From NCBI GenBank assembly GCA_965240325.2, contig OZ251223.1:3162001-3226000 (forward strand): a DNA stretch of 64,000 nt, written 5' to 3'. Positions 31,710 to 42,880 of the stretch are shown in pieces; within the stretch, counting starts at the first letter, position 1, and each line of letters begins with the position of its first letter. This stretch comes from Rebecca billardiae RCC1528. Lineage: Eukaryota > Haptophyta. Under the pieces are notes generated by a model. It searched no databases and was not told the origin of the DNA. It was given only the letters and a program-made list of their open reading frames with translations. Position numbers and translations under genes: made by a program.

Positions 31710-34568
31710 ATGAGCAAGCGCGGGCGAGGAAATACGCTCGAAGATAGGACGACGCCGGAAGCAGAGACGAATGTCTCGCTGGCAGATGACCCACGTGGGC
31801 TATGTGCGCGCACGTCCATGGCAGCCATGGGTGCCCTGCAATCAGTAGAGCACCCAGCACGGGCGCGCGTACGCGGCGCCTCTACATTTGCCTCCACCAT
31901 CGTCACCGGGAGAAATTCTGTACGACGCATGGGGTGGGCACTGCTCCCATCCGAAGTGAATCTCGGCAGCAAGCTGATGCAGCAGCTGGCCCCCGGGCTC
32001 GGGATGCTGGCCACAAACCGGACCCACAGGGCATATACAAGACTCGCCGCAATGCCAGGGGCAGCTGCCCTCCCCTGCTTGGCACCACACGGCCTTCCTG
32101 ACGCGAACGGAGAGATGCTCAGCCGGATCGAGCACTCACTGGTGGACGGTACCCAGCACGTGTTGCTAGGTGTGCTCATGCAACAGCCACCAAGACAGAT
32201 GGTCTCCACTGCGTTCTATGCGGAGCTGTCCTCACTGCCACATAGGTCCCGCCCGGCGGTGATACTGGCAGTGAGGGATATGCTGAGGGCAGTCCTGACC
32301 GACCAGAGCTACTACAGGTACCTGGGGCACGTGCCTGCCGCCAAGCGTACTGTCTGTGATCCACCCAATCCCCGCCATCTGCCTGCACTTCCTGTGCCTG
32401 GCATGCTAATGGTGGCCACGGACGGCTCATTCGATGCAGAGAACGGGCAGGCCGCGTGTGCCTTTTCCTTCTTCAACGGCAACAATTACACTGCCCCTGT
32501 GCATGTGTATTGCTCCAAGTTCGCGGGGCACCAGGCACCAGGCCCAGCCGAATTCATGGCCATCACAGATGCATTGGTGCAGATAGACCCCACCGCCAAC
32601 CTGCTGGTGTGCACTGACCTGCAGGAAATGGTAAAGGCCGCCGAAATGTGGCAAAACGACCCCTGGGACCGACGGCTTCGGCAGGGGCACCACGCGTACG
32701 CCCCATACATCGCCAGGGTCATGAGCCTGGTGGGCTGGCGCCGCTTGCGGCATGGCAGCACCACTTCATTCGAGCATGTCAAGGCGCACTCTGCTGACGA
32801 TGCTGCTGCGCGACACCTCAGCCTCACACACAACCCGGGGGACCAGCACTGCACTGTCAGCCAACACAGTGTGGCGGCTTTGCGCCAAGCAGGGATGAAC
32901 CCCAAAACCCTGCTCAACGCATGCAGCGATGCGGGGGCCAAGCTCTGCTGCTCTGACCCCGCAACCCCCTGTGTGACTCACAAGAGAGGTGGCCACCCAA
33001 ATGCGGGTTCCCATGCAATGGTACAGCTGGCCGATGGAGAGCCAGTGGCAGGCCGAATCAAGCCCCTTGTGTATGACAGTGTGCTATCACAAAGGGCAAC
33101 CCACCTGCAAGTCACCAAGTCCAGCTGTGACTTGGTGGGTGAATGGACCGGCGTGTGGCCAGAGGCCTCCACTGGCGTACTACGGACCTGGCAGGCCAAC
33201 ACTGTGCCTGCCTACTACATACTCCACCACGGATATGAGTTCCTGCAGCCTGCTGCCTTGCGAGACCCGACGTTGCTCTCTGTGCGATTCCAGTCGGGGG
33301 CGGCATTTAGCGATGCCTGCCCCCTCTGCGATCATGCTCCACTGCTACATCCAGCGCCAGATACTGAGCACCACCTCTTCTCTGAGTGCCCTGAGGTCGA
33401 TGCCTACCGAATGGCTGCTGCCAGAAGCGTATCGCATGTAATTGAGCCATTCATGCAGGGACAGGCTGCAGCATGGAACTTGGCACGTCACGTGTGCTCT
33501 GGGGCTGCTCTCATGGGCAGGGTGCCCAGCACACTGAAGACCACTGTGGGGGGCAACGTGCATCTCGGCAGGACCATGCACGTGGCCTTACTGAAGGCAG
33601 GGCTAGGCATCATGCAGGCCCGCAAGGACGTGGACTCCCAGCTGTCGAAGGCAGGACGTCTCCTTCGACATGCCAGGGAGCTTCGGCCGCCGCCTGGGCA
33701 CGGCCCAGGGGGGCAGCCCCCACCCCCACAGGCACAGGCAGGCCCAGGAGGGGCGATTGCCATGAATAATCAGTTGCAAGGACCACCTGTCATCCAGCAG
33801 CAACCCCCTGCCCAGGCTGGCCAGGGCTGGCAGGCAGGCGCGGGGCAGGCCAACCTGCACCAGCCCATAGCGCGCGGTCACCACGTGCGCCCCCAGTCAC
33901 TCTCGCAGGCGTGGCCCCTTCAGCGTGCTCGCCCCCTCCCTATGGTGATTGCGTGGCCTCTGCAGCCTGCCACACCTCTTGTGGCATGGCCGCTCCAATA
34001 TGCCACCCCGCTGGCTCGCAGCAATGTGGGTCCGCCGGACAATATGTTGACACATGGGGGCCCTGAGATGGAGGCAGACCCGGCTGCTGGCAGTCACACT
34101 GGTAACGGAGCTCACAGCGACCTTACACAGTCAGACACTGGACAGCAGGCCGCACAGCCGCCTGCTGGCTCTGCCAGGCCACCGGCAGCCCCCAGGCGTG
34201 GGCTGCCTCCTCCTAGTCAAGCGCAGCAGGACAGCCCCCCGCCCAAACGACACTGCCCACCCCGCCAGGCAAATGTGCCGCAGCGGAGCACGCTACCCCC
34301 TGCACAGCGCAGCAGGAAGAGGCGAGCGAACGACACCTCCCCAGGCGTATTAGCCATCGCCACCACTTTGCTTGCTTCCTACAGCGGCCCACGCCCGGAC
34401 TTGATGCCCGATGTAGCACACATGTCTGACATGACCCCCTCTGCCTCCATAGCTGCACGAGTGAAATACAGGCGCCTCGCTGCCAGGGCCAGTGGCCCAG
34501 ACCCCTGCCCAGCTACTGGGCTCGATGACAGTCCCCTCAGCTCCCTTCACCGCGCAGGGATCGGCTAG
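31710..34568 (+). pseudogene. LINE polyprotein fragment: RNase H and C-terminal zinc motif
   Basis: An open frame of about 952 codons. Its first 45-70 codons overlap the DUF1499 gene antisense and are probably not element sequence. The RNase H domain lies at about residues 232-370, with catalytic acids in MLMVATDGSF, AEFMAITDAL and LLVCTDLQEM and the H-x-x-x-H-x-x-D-D stretch FEHVKAHSADD. Around residues 545-575 is a CPLC...H...H-x-x-x-x-C motif of the zf-RVT type, seen near the C termini of LINE polyproteins. The last 270 residues are Pro/Gln/Ala-rich. Codon use and base composition are less GC3-biased than in the host genes. It lacks the endonuclease and reverse transcriptase regions, so it cannot be an intact element protein even though this part is free of stops. 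Confidence 0.8.
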
Positions 34569-34898
34569 TGGCTGGCCCTCTGCCCACACTGGGGCACCCT
34601 AGGGGGTGCCCCTGCTGCCGACTCGGCTCAAACTCGATGATCTTGAATTGCAAGGCCGTACACTGCTTGTACCTGGGACCACCCCACAGTGTTGGGCTCG
34701 TATGCTGTTGGCAATGGCATACCCCCGCCCCCTCTGGAGGCGGGCTGTCCACAGTGGAGTGGTGTCAAGACACTAGGTGTCTCGGTCAGTGGTTTGAGGT
34801 TGGGTGAGGGTGGTGGTTGGTTGGGGGCTGGCCAGGGTAGGGCTGGAGGCTTCGGCCGCCAGCCTGATCACCCGGAGCCCGTTATAAAGGGGAATTTA
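31840..34898 (+). mobile_element. 5'-truncated non-LTR retrotransposon (LINE) with RNase H
   Basis: The element contains the end of a LINE polyprotein (RNase H, then a zinc-knuckle motif) and a 3' UTR that ends GGGGAATTTA followed by an A-run (34891-34905). The 3' UTR is repeated at 35850-36192, which shows it belongs to a dispersed family. No reverse transcriptase motif (FADD/YADD) is present, so the copy is 5'-truncated. The left border is approximate (31830-31920), judged by the change from host-like to element-like sequence. Confidence 0.8.
34582..34898 (+). repeat. LINE 3' UTR, copy 1
   Basis: Homologous to 35850-36192. Carries a stem-loop GGGGCACCC...GGGGTGCCCC at 34591-34612 and the block CCCGGAGCCCGTTATAAAGG before the A-run. 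Confidence 0.85.
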
Positions 34899-34949
34899 AA
34901 AAAAAGCATCTCAGAAATGTTGCGCAGATGTAATCTCGCCGTACCCCCA

Positions 34950-35001
34950 TAAACTGGAAGAGAATCCCTTCATGAATCCCGCGTCGTCCTCTGTGATGCA
35001 T
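34950..35001 (+). repeat. 52-bp direct repeat, copy 1
   Basis: Identical to 35748-35799 over all 52 bases (begins TAAACTGGAAGAGAATCCCT, ends CTGTGATGCAT). It lies 51 nt after the end of LINE copy 1. Confidence 0.9.
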
Positions 35002-35747
35002 GACTGCTGGCAGTCTGGCTGGGCGGACCGATGACCTGTCTGCTGTGATGCCGGTCATCCTGTAGTCAATTGGCTGCGTCATCGTAGTTTTATCGTAGTT
35101 AGTGAAAACTACACTGCTACAGTAATGATGTGCTGGTCGCGTCCGCTGATCCGCCCAGCTTCCGATACGATGACGACGCGGTCACCTACCGCCAGTCGGA
35201 CTAAATTGTATACGCGTACTCCAAGCCTACTCGGTGACGGCCCGACAGTGGGGCGAGCCTCGGCCTCACTCGCCCACGACCGGATTAGGACCCGCTTGCT
35301 GCGCATGCAGCAATGCGTTCGAGGGGCGAAATGTAACACCCAGGTCAGTTTCCCGTGCAACCTGTCCCTACGGCTCGCTTGAACACGCCGCCGCCGGCCA
35401 GGCAGCCATGCTGGCCGGAGCGGGTGGGGCTTAGCGAGCGACCCCCTTTCGCGCCCTTGGTCAATTCGTCGGAATACGGCCGTTGTCCAGTAGGCACGGT
35501 ATCATATTGAAGTACTCGACACACCCGATTATGTTAGATAGATCGACACAGATATTGGACGGGGGAAAAGTACTGTCGTGTGGGTATACAGTATGGGTCG
35601 CAACAGCGTGTGCACTATGTGCTCACCGGTCGTCCATCGGTCGTAAGAAATATCTCGAATTGTTCGTATTATCTGATCCTATCACAGCCAATCTTGAACG
35701 AAATGAGAATTTCTCAAATTCTCAAAAGTTCGTAGCCTAAAGAGGGG
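35002..35747. other. 746-bp segment bracketed by 52-bp direct repeats
   Basis: No gene recognised; mixed composition with AT-rich ends. It could be an inserted piece with a long target duplication, or the product of a local tandem duplication. Confidence 0.4.
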
Positions 35748-35799
35748 TAAACTGGAAGAGAATCCCTTCATGAATCCCGCGTCGTCCTCTGTGATGCAT
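35748..35799 (+). repeat. 52-bp direct repeat, copy 2
   Basis: Identical to 34950-35001; lies 50 nt before LINE 3' end copy 2. Confidence 0.9.
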
Positions 35800-35849
35800 C
35801 GGGTATTGATGATTACCAAAGCGCAGATACTGACCATGTCATCGGGACA

Positions 35850-36192
35850 GCCCACACTGGGGCACCCTTTCGGTGGGGGGTGCCCCTTCTGCCGACTCGG
35901 CTCACACTCGATGCTCTCGAATTGCAAGGCAGTGCACTGCTTGTACCTGGGACCACCCCACAGTGTTGGGCTTGTATGCTGTTGGCAATGCCAATGGCAT
36001 ACCCCCGCCCCCTCTGGAGGCGGGCTGTCCACAGTGGAGTGGTGTCAAGGCGCTAGGTGTCTCGGTCAGTGGTTTGAGGTTGGGTGAGGGTGGTGGTTGG
36101 TTGAGGGCTGGCCAGGGAGTAGGGCTGGAGGCTTCGGCCGCCAGTCTGATCACCCGGAGCCCGTTATTAATATTATTATAAAGGGGAATTTA
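35850..36192 (+). mobile_element. Second LINE insertion, 3' end only
   Basis: Starts in GCCCACACTGGGGCACCC and follows copy 1 to GGGGAATTTA, with scattered substitutions, an extra CCAATG, and an expanded ATTAATATTATT near the end. It contains no coding sequence. The stem GGGGCACCC...GGGGTGCCCC is kept although its loop differs. Confidence 0.85.
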
Positions 36193-36888
36193 TAGTCCTG
36201 AGCGCCTGGGCGGGGCGGGGGGATGTGATGAAGCGGCACCCGTCCCCCGTTTACTTCTTTGGCGGCACCACGGTCTGGCTAGTTCAGACCCGCCGCTCCT
36301 ACTTTTGTGAGTTTTGGGCCAGGCCGATCCGTGGCCCGCTCCGCACGGAGCAATTTATTGTTCGTGGGTACCACGAAACGGCTGGGTCTGAACCAGCCAG
36401 CACCACGGTCCCCGGCCGGCAATCCCGGGGAAGGGTCCAAACAACCCGGCCAGTACGCTGGCACTGCGACCGTCTGCACCACCGTACCCAGCGGCTGCAG
36501 CCAAGCCGTTTCTCGGCCATTCGATCGGCTTCCTGTCACACCTGTGCCTGTGGAGGGGCGCTATTCAGTGCCTTGCCGGCCACCCCGGCCAGCGCAGGGT
36601 CCACCGGATCCGTGAAACGGGTCACACTGACTGCTGACTGCCCTGATGGCCACTACCCGACTCGGAGCGAGTCCGTCAATGTCAATGACCCGGCGGATCA
36701 CATGGCTTGAGGTTTGCACGGAGCGCAAAATCAAATTCCACTGCATGGGCCCGTGGGCGTGGTCTTGAGTAGGCTGTAGGGATGCGAGGTTGCAGACGCA
36801 GTCCACCACTGGTACTGTAACCAGCCTAAGTTATTACTATTACTAGTATTAGTCACATAGCTACAGTTCGGAAGAAGTCCTACACTCT
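36193..36888. other. Intergenic region with a GGCTGG/GTTCAGACC inverted pair
   Basis: A GGCTAGTTCAGACCCGCC stretch near 36276 and its inverted relative GGCTGGGTCTGAACCAGCC near 36378 bracket about 85 bp. No gene supported. Confidence 0.35.
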
Positions 36889-36996
36889 ACAGTTTACTAT
36901 TTTTACTAAGACTAAGTCTAAGAGACGCACACAGCTCACTCAGGCAGGCGAGATCGACGCCCGCCAACCGTATCACCGCCCATGAAGCCGTCGCCG
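36889..36996 (+). promoter_or_regulatory. Shared upstream element, copy 3 (before the giant gene)
   Basis: Reads CTACAGTTTAC, TACTAAGACTAAGTCTAAG, AGACGCACACAGCTCA, GGCAGGCGAGATCGACGCC, CGCCAAC and CACCGCCCATGAAGCCGTCG. Close to the minus-strand copy at 29056-29150 with small insertions. It lies about 375 bp upstream of the giant gene's first ATG. Confidence 0.55.
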
Positions 36997-37279
36997 GTGG
37001 TAGCGCCGTCGGAAGATTCGTTCAGCCGTCCGCCTGCGAGGCCTGGATGAGGGCTGCGGCCGCCTCGCGGCGCGCCACGGGCGCCGGTCGCTGCTGGCGA
37101 ACGGATGCATCGCGCGCCGAGAATAAAAAGCATGCAGCAGAAAAATCCGCGAACACATTTGATGATGCGCGGCGCAAGCATTTTTGATTTTTTACGCCCG
37201 CGCCGCTGCGCGACAAGTCCCATCACGTTGGTCCCGGCGGACGACGGCAGGTCGGTCGACCGCGGCGCATCGGCGCAGC

Positions 37280-40200
37280 ATGCGAACGGCGCCGCCCCGC
37301 CCACCGCGCGGCGGCTTCGACGATGACGACGACGATGGTGACGACCGGCAAGAGGCCGCTTTCTCAGCAAACAATCGCCATGACGAAGACGAGTACGACG
37401 CCGCGCAGGACACGAAGCTCGCGCGCCAGACGGGCCGGCTCGGCATGGGGCACACCGGCATGTTCGCGTTCGCCGGCCTCTTCGCCGACGACACGTGGGG
37501 GCTGATGGGCGACTCAAGCGACGACGAGGAGCGTCGGCTCGACAACGATCTTCCCGTCTGGGGTGGCACGGCCGGCGCCACCGAGCGCGACGACGAGGCC
37601 GGCGCCGGCGCGCGCGCGTCCGACGGCGGCAGCGATGCCGGCGGCGAGGACGACGGTGCGGGCCGCGGCGGGGACAGCGAGGACGGGCTAGGGACGGGGC
37701 GTTCCTCGCGCTGGGCTGACGACGCGGAGCGCGAGGACGCGGCCGGCGAGCGCGGCTGGACGACCCTCGGCGAGCATCGCGGCGCGGCGCTCGGCTCGCC
37801 GAGGGGCGGCCGGCGCCGCGGCATCCTTGGCGGGCTCGGCGGGGAAGGCGTGGGCGGGGGCGCGGCGTGGTCGTGGGACTCGGCCGGGCTGACCGCAGAC
37901 TTCCGAGACGGGGCCGGCCTGCCGGACGGCCTGCAGCTCGCCGGCGCCGAGCCCGAGCTGGGCGAGGACGAGGACGGCACGCACAGCCTGCTGCTGCCCG
38001 CGGACGAGACGGTGTCGCTCACGATGTGCCTCGGGTACGAGCACGGCATCTCGCCGTGGACGCTGGAGGAGGACGGCAAGCTGCACGCGTACACGCTCGT
38101 GATCGCGCTGCGCCTCGACAACCTGCCGAGCACCTCGCTCCCGCTCTTCAACGGCGGGCCGGCCGCGCTCGCGAGCGGCGGCTCGAACAAGCCGGTCGAG
38201 TCGGTGCAGATCTTCAAGAACGGCGGCGTCGGCGCGCTCGGGCAGTGCGGCACGGCGGCGACGGCGCTCCGGCCGGGGCGCTTCACCTGGGTGGTGGTGA
38301 CGCGCAAGCCCGGCGAGCTCATCACCTACGTCAACGGCCAGCGCTGCGCCGAGGTCAAGCTCGAGTCGAAGGCGAAGGGCGACGGCAAGAAGGCGGAGCC
38401 GAACACGTCGTTTGCGATCGACCCGAAGCAGTGCGCGCTGCTGCCGTCGGCGGGCGGCGAGCTGTGCGAGCGCGAGGCGTGCGGCGTGGCGGTGAAGTAC
38501 GTCGCGCTGCGCACGCAGCACTGGAACGACGACAAGGTGCGCGAGGAGCTGCTCAAGGTGCGCAACACCGACGAGTTCGCCGAGGAGCGCGAGGAGTTCC
38601 GCGCCGCGCTCGCCGACCACCTCTCGCTCCAGCCGCTGTACGGCAAGCCGCCGCCCGTGTGGCTGCACCCGACGTTCTGCGCGGCGTTCGGCGACCACTG
38701 CATCGAGGGCACCGGCCTCGACGGCGCGGGCTCGGCGCACACCAGCCTCGAGTTCTTCGCGCTCGTGCTCAAGCGGATGCTCGCGAACCGCGCGCTCACC
38801 GCGCTGTTTGGCGCGTCGCTCTCGCACGCGGACTGGCAGACGTGCAACGCGCTGCTGCTCGCGCTGGACGACGCGAAGAAGCTGGCGCACCGCTTCGTGC
38901 AGTCGCTGTCGAACGGGCACGGCCGCATGTTCCTCTCGCAGCTCGTCACCTCCCTCAACAAGCTCAAGGTGGGCGAGGTGAAGATCGTGCCGTCCGCGCT
39001 GATGGGCGCGCCCATCTTGCTGCTCGTCGAGCGGCGCGAGCGCGCGCGCTGCACGGTCGTCGTGGTGTGCACCGCGCCCGAGCTGCTGGCGTACCACTCG
39101 GCCGACGCGACGGCGCTGCCGAAGCTCAAGTACCGCACGTGCCTCGTGCTCGACGACGTCGCCTGGGCCCGCGCCACCGACGAGGCGTTCTGGGGCCTCG
39201 TGTGGTACTGCGCGACAATCTCAAACGGCAAGGTGCGGCCCGAGCAGCTGCTGTACGAGGTGCTGCTCTCCTTCCTGGCGGGGCGGCCGCTGGACGACGC
39301 GCTGGGCGAGGAGGAGCGCGCGGGCGGCTCGGCCGCGGGCGCGGCGGGCGCGCCGTCCATGTCCGTGCAGAAGTCGAACACGGCGCACTACCGCACGATC
39401 TCGCACGCGGTGCGCCACCTGATGCGCGCGCGCGGCGTGCTGCCGCGCGCGCGCAAGCGGCTCATGCTGATGCTGCGCCTCGAGATGCTCTCGATGGCGT
39501 CGCACGACCTCGCGTTCGTGCGCACCGCCTCGCGCGCGGAGCGGCGCATCGTCGGCCTCGCCTGCCGCCAGGTCGCGCACCACACCTCCAAGCTCGCGCC
39601 CGACGGCGCGCGCGGCGCGGTCGACGCGCCGCTCAGCCTGCAGCAGATGGCCGAGATCAGCGGCCAGATCCGACGGATCGGCGAGCGGCTGGAGAGCGTG
39701 CCGAGCGGCGAGGGCGAGGCGCACGTCGCGCCGCCGCCGCTGATCCTGAACGAGTCGGAGCGCCACCTCGGCGCGCGCACCTGGACGCAGCTCGTCGGCG
39801 AGCGGCTGCTCGCCGGGAGCGTGCCCGCCGCGGTCGCGGCCGAGGCGGCGCGCGCGGGCGCGGACGCGGGCGCGGACGCGGACGCGCGCGCCGAGCTGCT
39901 CGGCCTCGAGCAGCGCACGGGGCTGCTCGAGGAGGACGCCGCCCCCGCGCTCGGCGCGCGGCGCGCGCGCGCCGAGCGCAGCGGCGGCGGCGGCGGCGGC
40001 GCGTCCGAGGAGGACCTGTACGCCTCGGGCGCGCCCTCGTCCGAGCTCGTGGGCGCGGAGGCCGCGCTCGGCGCCCAGCAGGTGGTCGCGCTCTACTTTG
40101 GCGCGAGCTGGTGCCCGCCGTGCCGCCGCGCGACGGCGATGCTGCAGAAGCTGTACGGCCGGCTGCGCGGCGCGGGCCACCGCTTCGAGGTCGTCCTCGT

Positions 40201-42842
40201 CTCGCTCGACTCGGAGGAGCGCGACTTCAAGGCGCACTTTGGGCCGATGCCGTGGCTGGCCGTCCCGTTCGAGGCGGCGCGCGTCAAGGCCGAGCTCGCC
40301 GAGACGTTCGGCGTGGACGGGCTGCCGTCGATCGTGCTGATCGACGGCGAGACGCACGCGACGATCTCGACGGACGGCGTGCGCGTGCTCACCAAGCACC
40401 CGATGCGCTTCCCCTGGACCTCGCGCCCGCCGCCGGCGACGCCGTCGCTGCACCCGCTCGCCGAGCGGCTGCTGCGCCGCTCGCCGGTCGACGCGGGCGC
40501 GCAGACGCTGCTGCCGATGTACGTGCCGATCGACATGCTGCAGCTGCCGACGCGGATCGGCTCGCTCGAGGACGCGGTCGCGGCGATGCGCCACTGCGAC
40601 CGGCTGTGCACCCTCGTCGCCGTGCAGGAGCACTGCGTCAAGAACACGCCGTACCTCGTGATCGCGCTGATCGCGCACACGTACACCGCGCTGCTGCCGA
40701 TGCCCGAGCCGCCCGGCAGCGCGGCGGCCGAGCGGTGCGTGTGGCACACGACGGGCGTGCGGTACGAGACGCAGCTGGACGTGCTGATCCTGCTGCAGCG
40801 CACGATCGAGCACTTCGCCGCCGCCGCCTTCTCCGTCGACCACACGCGGCCGATCGACGCGGTGCGGATGGTGGTGCCGCTCTGCATCGCCGCGGTCGCA
40901 GACGTGGTGCTGCGCAAGGCGGCGGTCGACATCGCCTCGCCCGTCTCGCTGCACCTCGCGGGCGGCGGCGTGGGCGGCGAGCTGGGGCACGCGGGCAAGG
41001 GGTACTGCTTCTCCTCCGGCGCGCTCGCGCGGCAGGCCGCGACCATCGTCGTCTTTTCACCCGAGCTCAACATTGCGCGCGCGCGCGCCCTCGACTACTT
41101 TGAGGCGTGCTGCGGCGCGTGCCACACCGTCTTCAACTGGGACCGCACCGACAAGCTCGAGCCCGCGGTCGAGCGGCTGGTGGCGGGGCTGTGCCGCAGG
41201 CTGGCGTTCCCGCTGGGCGAGAGCGTCACGCCGTCGTACATCGCCGACGTGCGCGGCCTCGTGCACAAGAACCACCCCGAGTTCATCGCGTTCCGAGACA
41301 TTGGCTTCTACCTCAAGCTCTTCCTCAACCCGCAGATGGACCGGTTCCCGTCGGGCGGCGCGCAGTGGACGCAGCGCGACGCCGAGCTGCAGTGGCAGTG
41401 GGACGCGGACTACAAGCGGTTCCGCGTGCAGGCGTTCGAGGGCACGCCGCTCTCGTGCCGCCCGCGCCTGCGCCGCGGCGAGATGCCGCCGTCGCACCGC
41501 TTCATGTCGCTGGCGGCCCCGTCCGAGTACGTGCGCCCCTACTTTGTGGAGAGCGAGGACGACGTGCTGCACATGTGGGACCTGCCCGACTTTGGCAGCC
41601 TCGACGTGGGCAACGCGAAGGCGCTGGGGCAGCACGACTCGGAGCTGCTGCTCTCCTTCCTCACCGCGCCGTACATGCGCGTGCCGCTCGTCCTCTCCTT
41701 CTTCTCGCAGAACGACCGCATCCACGCGCTGCAGTCGCGGCCGCTGCAGGCCGTACTCGACGGCTGCCTCTTCGAGCCCGCCAACCACCTGGCCGCCGCG
41801 CACGACGCGGCGGACATCGCCGACGTGCCGACCTCGGAGCCGCACCTGCTCGCCACGGCGCACGGGCTGCTGCTCAACGAGCTCGTCCACTCGCCCGCCG
41901 TCGTGCGCGAGGGCGCCCTGCGCCTCGCGCGCCAGGCGGTCGACCTGGACACTGGCCACGTCAAGTCGTCCACCTCGTCCATCATCCTGTACGTGCTGCG
42001 GCTGGGCGCGCGGCTCGACGGGTACCTCTCGCTGCTGTGCGAGCTCGGCGAGGGGACGCACGACTCGATCGCGCTGGAGCAGTGCCGCGGGCTGCGCGCC
42101 GCGCTGCCGCGCGCGCTCCCCGAGCTGCGCGCGTTCCGCGACGAGCTGCGCGCCGTGACGCTTGGCCCTCTGCACTCGATCGTGGCGGCGTGGTACTCCA
42201 AGCTGGTCGCCGAGTGCGAGGGGCGAGCGGACGACTCGGTGCTCGACGAGAACACCAAGCTGATGTGCGACCTGCAGGCGCACGTGCTGCTCGCGCACCG
42301 CTCCGTCGCCGCCACCGAGATGAGCGAGCCCATCGCGCACGCCTTTGTCACCGCCTTTGCCTTCCTCTCCACGCGGCACGAGTGGAACATGGACCTGTAC
42401 GGCACCCACTTTGCGGTGCCCGAGCACGAGCTGTTCGAGCTGCTGCAGCACGCGCGGCGCAAGCTGGTGACGTGGCTGCGGCAGCGCGCGAGCCAGGCGC
42501 AGCTCGACGCGATCATGGAGGCCGCCGTGCGCGTCGCCGCCACCACGGGCGCCGCGACCGTCGACGACGGCGCCTCCGCCGTCAACCGGTGGGCGTACGT
42601 GGCGGGCGCGCGCTCGCTCGGCCGCTTTGCGATGCACTCCGCGTACACGAGCGCGAGCGCGGGCGTGGGCGCGAGCGGCGGTGCGGGCGAGGACGCGGGC
42701 GGCGGCGCGGCCGAGGGCGCGCCCGCGGTGCGTGCCGGGCCGTTGCGCTTTGCGGACGCGCCAGAGCGCGCCGAGCGTGCGCCGGCGACCGACGGCGGCG
42801 CGGCCGCCGCTCCGGCGGCGGCGGCGGCCGGCGGCGGCGGCG

Positions 42843-42880
<38 letters not shown>

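Noticed and set aside
31043-32209. Full 388-codon minus-strand frame as one DUF1499 gene
   Set aside because: The 5' third lies opposite LINE sequence and has no family features; only the part downstream of about 31645-31828 is credible.
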